Shown: one piece after another, positions 59,883 through 64,000 of the stretch
How the letters are laid out: the number at the start of each line of letters is the position of its first letter
How positions within the stretch are numbered: the first letter of the stretch is position 1
DNA from: Pelagibacterium montanilacus
GTDB lineage: Bacteria; Pseudomonadota; Alphaproteobacteria; Rhizobiales; Devosiaceae
Direction: 5' to 3'
Length of the DNA stretch: 64,000 nt
Assembly: GCF_003992665.1 (NCBI RefSeq)
Contig: NZ_RZMX01000008.1
Location: forward strand, 62,001-126,000
Notes under the pieces: model-generated
What the model was told of the DNA's origin: nothing
The model's input: the letters and a program-made list of their open reading frames with translations, nothing else
Databases searched by the model: none
Translations under genes and position numbers: made by a program

Positions 59883-60668
59883 TCAATGGCCGCGCGAGGC
59901 ACGCGCGCGGCGTTGGCGGCTCAACGCAGTGGGCAGCGCGCAGGCGGCGAGCAGCAGGGCCAGGGGCACGGTAAAGCCATAGCCTAGATATCCAAAGCCC
60001 ACCGCGCCGACCACGCCGCCTGAAAAGAACGCAAAGAGCAGGCTGACAAGCGTTGCCAGCTTGGCCCTGTCTCCGCGCACCGCACGCCTCTCCGGCACGG
60101 TCGGGTCGAGATTGCGATAGGCGAACCGCCCGAGCTCGATCCCGATATCGGTGACCACCCCGGTGAAATGGGTGGTGCGGATCCGGGCGCCGGAAATGGT
60201 GGTGATGGTTGCGTTCTGAAGCCCCATGAGCAGGCACAGGATATAGGCAGCCGCTAAGACGAACCCGGGACTGCCCCCGGCAACCAAGCCCACCACGCCA
60301 AAGACCAGCAGCAGCGCCGCTTCGGCCCCGAGCGGCAGCGAATACTGGCTGAACCGAGTGTGCCGGCGCGCCCAGCCCGTGAGCGCGGCGGACAAGGCGG
60401 CACCGACCGTGAAGGCGGCGACCGCGCCCAAGCCCGCGGCGACGATGGTCCAGTTGCCGAGTGCCACATGGTCGGCGGCCTCGGCCACATAGCCGGTGAC
60501 GTGCGAGGTATAGCGCCCGATGGCGAGAAAGCCCCCCGCATTGATGCCGCCGGCCACGAACGACAGGATAAGCGCCAGGGTGAAATCGGTGGCCCCGGTG
60601 CGCCGGTGGTCGGCCAGATGCGCGAACAGGCGCAGGCGGGATCGCCTGGCCCGCCGTTTCACCGTCAC
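59883..60668 (-). CDS. DUF1275 (YoaK-type) membrane protein
   Basis: A 261-residue integral membrane protein with six or more segments. FTLALILSFVAGGINAGGFLAIGRYTSHVTGYVAEAADHVALGNW is the DUF1275 signature, followed by LQNATITTISGARIRTTHFTGVVTDIGIELGRF. Members are of unknown role, sometimes annotated as transporters. Its ATG overlaps the stop of the upstream molybdopterin oxidoreductase gene (ATGA), so the two are coupled. Confidence 0.85.
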   Translation of the reverse strand: MTVKRRARRSRLRLFAHLADHRRTGATDFTLALILSFVAGGINAGGFLAIGRYTSHVTGYVAEAADHVALGNWTIVAAGLGAVAAFTVGAALSAALTGWARRHTRFSQYSLPLGAEAALLLVFGVVGLVAGGSPGFVLAAAYILCLLMGLQNATITTISGARIRTTHFTGVVTDIGIELGRFAYRNLDPTVPERRAVRGDRAKLATLVSLLFAFFSGGVVGAVGFGYLGYGFTVPLALLLAACALPTALSRQRRARASRGH

Positions 60669-62854
60669 GGGCGCTCGATCCAGACCGGCACGGACTTGAA
60701 GGCCGGGGTCCGCGAGCGCGGGTCGATGGCGGTGCCCACGAGCACATTGGCTTCCGGGTAATAGGCGAGCGCCGAGCCGGACGGCAGGTCGTAGGGCAAG
60801 GCAACGACGCCTGACATGCGCCCGCTGGAGGAGACGAGGTCCACCCGGTCACCCGAGCCAATACCGCGCGCGGCCATGTCGGCGGCACTGAGCAGCACGC
60901 TCCAGCGGGGGGCCTTGTTGCGGTAGCTGTCGGTCTCTTCGTAGACGATGGTATTGAACTGGCCTTCGGACCGGATGGTGGCCAGCGTGATGGCCTGCTG
61001 CCCGTCCGGGGCCGTGACCGGGGCGGGCGTGGCGGTGAGAACGAAATGGGCCTTGCTGTCTCCGGTGGCGAATGCGGGCGTGTGCATCACGCGGTTGCGG
61101 ATATGGAATTCTCGCCTGGCCACATCGAGATCGGCGAGGTCCTCGAGCCCGGGCACGATATCGGCGATGGCCTTGCGGACCTGCCGATGCTTGCCAAAGG
61201 CAGAAAAATCGATGGGGCAATCGTCCAGAATCCGGCCGGCAAGCTCCGAGAGAATGACGCTTTCGGGCCGGACATTGGCCAGCCGGTCGATGCCTCCATC
61301 CGAGAGACGGACGAAATTGAACATCGATTCCTGGGTGGTGGGCTCCCATTCCTCGTCGCGCGCGGTGACCGGAAGAACGAGGCTCTCGCTGTCGTCGTGG
61401 CCGTGGACATGGCCGAGATTGAGCGTGGTGGTCAAAAACAGCTTGAACCCTATCCGATCGAGCGCATCACGCGCCCAGGCGGTATCGGGCGAGGCGCCGT
61501 AGAGATTGCCGCCCATCATCACCGCAGCGTCGATATCGCCGCGATGGGCGGCACCGAGCGAGGCCATGGTGTCGAACCCGGGCTTGCGCGACAGGGTGAT
61601 GCCGAGCGCCTCTTCCATGCGCGCGAACACCTCCTCGGCAAGGACAGGCTTGACCCCGATGGTGCCGATACCCTGGACGTTCGAGTGCCCACGCAGCGGC
61701 AGAAGCCCGGCATTGGGCCGCCCGACCATGCCGCGCAGCAGTGCGAGGTTGGCGATCATCTCGACGTTCTCGACCCCGTGGACATGATGGGTCATCCCCA
61801 TGCCCCAGGCAAAGACGACGTTTGAGGCCATCCCGTAGCGCTGGGCCACGTGCGCGATCTCTTTCCGGGCGATGCCGGTAGCCTCGGTGATCGTGGCCCA
61901 GTCGGTCGTCGCGATATCGGCCCGGAACGCCTCGAACCCGCTGGTGTGCGCGGCGATGAAGGCGTTGTCGGTGCTGCCCGCTTCGAGCAGCGCCTTGGCG
62001 ACGCCCTTCAGCAGCGCGATGTCAGAGCCGATGCGGGGCTGGAGATAGTCAGAGGCGATCTCGTCGCCGCCCTTGAGCATGGAGCTGGGGGATTTGGGCA
62101 CGGCGAACTTGACCAGCCCGGGCTCGCGCGCCGGGTTGATGACGATGACCTCCCCTCCCCTGTCCCGGCAGGATTTGAGCATGTGAATGAAGCGCGGGTG
62201 GTTCGATGACGGATTGGCGCCAATCACGAAAATAAGGTCCGCGCCCTTGAGGTCGGCGAGTTCCACCGTTGCGGTGCCTTTGCCGATGGTGGTGGCGAGG
62301 CCCTCGCTGGTGGCCTGATGGCAGAAATACGAGCAATTGTTGACGTTGTTGGTGCCGTAAAGCCGGGCGATCAACTGAAACAGAAATCCCGCCTCGTTGG
62401 ACGAGCGGCCCGAGGAATAGAAAAAGCTGCGGTCCGGATCAGTGGCGCGGAGCCGGGACGCGGCAATATCGAGTGCGAAATCCCAGTCGACGACCCGATA
62501 GCGATCTTCGCCCGCGCCTTTGTAGATCGGGTCGCCCAGCCGGCCCAGATGCTCCATTTCCCGGCCGGAAAGCTCCTTGAGCTCGGCCAGCGGGTGATCG
62601 AAGATTTCATGGGGGATCGGAGGCTGGATATCGGTGGACTGGGCCTGCACGCTCTTGTTGCAGACCGAGGGAAACTCTCCGAGCTCGTTGGTCATGCCGC
62701 CGCGCTGCCCGCCCATGCCATAAGCACAGGCCTTGCAGGTGTTCTTGGCCGTGAGCGCCTTGGCGGCCTTGCCGACTCCCATGCGCGAGACGGTCTGGAG
62801 GGTGTAAAGGACCTTCTTGGGGCCGCCGCCGACGATGGGACGCTGCTGGTTCAT
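60665..62854 (-). CDS. FdhF/YdeP family molybdopterin oxidoreductase
   Basis: A 729-residue formate dehydrogenase-like oxidoreductase of the YdeP group, named for acid resistance in E. coli. Marks are the N-terminal CKACAYGMGGQRGGMTNE, RVVDWDFALDIAASRL, SSGRSSNEAGFLFQLIARLYGTNNVNNCSYFCHQATSEGL, FVIGANPSSNHPRFI, AWGMGMTHHVHGVENVEMIANLALLRGMVGRPNAGLLPLRGHSNVQG and the C-terminal MoCo-binding fold. The cysteine pattern near residues 40-68 is compatible with an iron-sulfur cluster. The ATG at 62854 follows GGAGACCCCCACCC. The natural substrate is unknown. It is coupled to the DUF1275 gene downstream. Confidence 0.9.
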   Translation of the reverse strand: MNQQRPIVGGGPKKVLYTLQTVSRMGVGKAAKALTAKNTCKACAYGMGGQRGGMTNELGEFPSVCNKSVQAQSTDIQPPIPHEIFDHPLAELKELSGREMEHLGRLGDPIYKGAGEDRYRVVDWDFALDIAASRLRATDPDRSFFYSSGRSSNEAGFLFQLIARLYGTNNVNNCSYFCHQATSEGLATTIGKGTATVELADLKGADLIFVIGANPSSNHPRFIHMLKSCRDRGGEVIVINPAREPGLVKFAVPKSPSSMLKGGDEIASDYLQPRIGSDIALLKGVAKALLEAGSTDNAFIAAHTSGFEAFRADIATTDWATITEATGIARKEIAHVAQRYGMASNVVFAWGMGMTHHVHGVENVEMIANLALLRGMVGRPNAGLLPLRGHSNVQGIGTIGVKPVLAEEVFARMEEALGITLSRKPGFDTMASLGAAHRGDIDAAVMMGGNLYGASPDTAWARDALDRIGFKLFLTTTLNLGHVHGHDDSESLVLPVTARDEEWEPTTQESMFNFVRLSDGGIDRLANVRPESVILSELAGRILDDCPIDFSAFGKHRQVRKAIADIVPGLEDLADLDVARREFHIRNRVMHTPAFATGDSKAHFVLTATPAPVTAPDGQQAITLATIRSEGQFNTIVYEETDSYRNKAPRWSVLLSAADMAARGIGSGDRVDLVSSSGRMSGVVALPYDLPSGSALAYYPEANVLVGTAIDPRSRTPAFKSVPVWIERP

Positions 62855-62987
62855 GGGTGGGGGTCTCCTTGGCCGCACTATGCACCCGCGCCCCGGCGCG
62901 ACGCAATCGGGGCTGCGACGAGACGGCATATGGTCGCGGCCCGGCGGGGGCGCTAAGTCTCGGATCGAACATACCAGGTGCCCAAGC

Positions 62988-63260
62988 ATGCTCCAGACCC
63001 TGCTCATTCCGCTTTGCGGCCTGATGATCCTTGCCGCCGCCATCAGGGGGCTGCTGCCCCGCGCCCGCTGGCGCGAGCGGTTCTATTCGGCCTTCACCGG
63101 CGGGTGGTCGGTGTTCGGGGCCGCAATCTACCATCCGCTGTGGTTTGGTCGGCTGGCCCCAGTGGGCTGGGTGCACAGCCCGGCCATCGTGATGGTCTTC
63201 GGCCTGGGCCTTCTGATGCTCGGCGTTTTCGGCGCCTCGATGCTGATCGGCGACAAATAG
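62988..63260 (+). CDS. Small three-span membrane protein of unknown function
   Basis: A 90-residue protein: MLQTLLIPLCGLMILAAAIRGLLP and two further hydrophobic segments (residues about 35-50 and 65-85), with an Arg/Trp-rich loop RARWRERFYSAFTGGWS. It is divergent from the molybdopterin oxidoreductase gene, with about 130 bases between the starts. Earlier in-frame starts exist from 62817, but those residues are unlike membrane-protein sequence. No family is recognised. Confidence 0.65.
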   Translation: MLQTLLIPLCGLMILAAAIRGLLPRARWRERFYSAFTGGWSVFGAAIYHPLWFGRLAPVGWVHSPAIVMVFGLGLLMLGVFGASMLIGDK

Positions 63261-63360
63261 CTGAATCCGGGCGTCGAACCTCGACAATCAAGGACTTGGC
63301 GCCGTCTTCTGAATCAATCAGCGAGGGACCCCGACCGAGTGCTAGCATGCATGCGGGCGA

Positions 63361-63443
63361 CCGGATTTCCGTATCGGAAGCGCGGCACATCAATGACTTA
63401 GAATGCTTGTTCTGATTCCATCCGTCAGGAAAATGCTCTAGCA
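63361..63443. repeat. Second dispersed-repeat candidate, before the YdcZ pair
   Basis: This 217-base gap (63261-63477) holds CCGGATTTCCGTATCGG, then GAATGCTTGTTCTGATTCCA followed by TCCGTCAGGAAAATGCTCTAG. The AATGCT/AGCATT-like arms and CTGATTCC core resemble rhizobial dispersed repeats of the kind seen at 19.9 kb. It is an inference from pattern and memory; copy number elsewhere cannot be checked here. No gene was seen in the gap. Confidence 0.5.
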
Positions 63444-63477
63444 CGGTCGGGCCCGCTACGCCCTCCCGAGTCGCCCC

Positions 63478-63954
63478 ATGCCCACCATCGTCCACCGACC
63501 ATCCCTCCTGCACCTGCTGCTCGCGTTCGCCAGCGGGGGCCTGCTGACGGTGATGGTGGATTTCAATGCGCTGCTGGCCTCCCATTCCAGCGCGTTTCAT
63601 TCCTCATGGGTGGCGCACGCGACCGGCTCGGTGGCGGGGCTGATCTTTCTTGCCATCCTGCGTATGGGCGCGTCCGCCGCCGCCAAGGGCGGAAGGCCCC
63701 CCGCCCCGCTCTGGGCCTATTCGGCCGGGATTCTCGGGGGTGCGACGGTGATGCTGACCTCGACCGCAGCCAATTCGGCGCTGGCGCTTTCGGGCACGCT
63801 GGCACTCGGTCTTGCCGGTCAGGTGCTGTTTTCGCTGGCTGCCGACCGATGGGGTCTGTTCGGCCTGCCCCGGCGTATGCCGCGGCTCACCGATTTCGGT
63901 GCGCTGGCGCTGATCGCGGGCGGCTCGGTGCTCATCATTTTCGGGTGGGGGTAA
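63478..63954 (+). CDS. YdcZ (DUF606) family transporter, first of a pair
   Basis: A 158-residue inner-membrane protein with five hydrophobic segments. SLLHLLLAFASGGLLTVMVDFNALLASHSSAFHSSWVAHATGSVAGLIFLAIL is typical of the DUF606 proteins, which occur as two adjacent genes forming a heterodimeric DMT-superfamily exporter. The start of the second gene lies 3 bases after the stop. The substrate is unknown. Confidence 0.82.
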   Translation: MPTIVHRPSLLHLLLAFASGGLLTVMVDFNALLASHSSAFHSSWVAHATGSVAGLIFLAILRMGASAAAKGGRPPAPLWAYSAGILGGATVMLTSTAANSALALSGTLALGLAGQVLFSLAADRWGLFGLPRRMPRLTDFGALALIAGGSVLIIFGWG

Positions 63955-63957
63955 ACC

Positions 63958-64000
63958 ATGACCACCGCGATCCTTCTTGCCCTGCTCGCGGGCGTCCTGA
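63958..64000 (+). CDS. YdcZ family transporter, second of a pair (window end)
   Basis: The frame from ATG at 63958 reads MTTAILLALLAGVL before the window ends. It begins a hydrophobic N terminus that fits a second DUF606 protein, 3 bases after the first. Only 14 codons are visible, so identification rests on the pairing. Confidence 0.6.
   Translation, partial: MTTAILLALLAGVL

Overview
The window is about 64 kb of GC-rich chromosome from an alphaproteobacterium, most likely of the Hyphomicrobiales (rhizobial lineage). A Devosia- or Pelagibacterium-like genus is my best guess, from gene content and memory only. The evidence is a circularly permuted two-piece tmRNA gene, an FtsZ with a very long C-terminal linker, the gene order ligA-recN-bamD-lpxC-ftsZ, and intergenic repeats that look like common rhizobial dispersed elements. 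Almost everything is core genome. I see no insertion sequence, prophage, CRISPR array, tRNA or rRNA gene.

Layout. 1-7.9 kb: start of a nicotinamidase gene, a Na+/Ca2+-type exchanger, miaA, serB, a GFA-type protein, the membrane-protease regulator pair hflK-hflC with a small DUF2065 gene, and a translationally coupled thyA-GNAT-folA thymidylate/folate operon. 7.9-9.1 kb: the permuted tmRNA gene with its promoter, followed directly by sspB, whose product delivers tmRNA-tagged proteins to ClpXP, and a small ribbon-helix-helix protein. 9.1-20 kb: a large AsmA protein, UvrD-type helicase, HAD hydrolase, prmA, an unannotated 47-residue ORF with its own terminator, and an Xaa-Pro aminopeptidase.

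20-46.3 kb, minus strand: one long envelope and division block, read from high to low coordinates: rsmH-ftsL-ftsI-murE-murF-mraY-[kinase]-ftsW-murG-murC-murB-ddl-ftsQ-ftsA-[VOC]-ftsZ-lpxC-bamD-recN-ligA-secreted EF-hand protein. Many joints are 4-bp ATGA overlaps. The block departs from the textbook dcw cluster in three ways. murD is missing and a GAF/HisKA_2 histidine kinase on the opposite strand occupies its place. A PhnB-like VOC gene on the opposite strand separates ftsA from ftsZ. No mraZ precedes rsmH; an unrecognised gene and the RNase P RNA lie there instead.

46.4-64 kb: rnpB, a TerB/J-domain protein, a Pro-rich exported protein, metF with an ArsR-methyltransferase fusion regulator and a perfect palindromic operator, a second ArsR-type regulator, a DUF2336 protein, the divergent katA/oxyR peroxide pair, RarD, an alpha/beta hydrolase, the ABC-F protein EttA, a YdeP-type molybdopterin oxidoreductase coupled to a DUF1275 membrane protein, and a tandem pair of YdcZ-type transporters, the second cut by the window end.

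Nothing here is clearly a new defence or mobile system. The items best worth a second look are the arrangement of the division cluster, the small ORF at 17.9 kb, the EF-hand secreted protein coupled to ligA, and the candidate regulatory sites.
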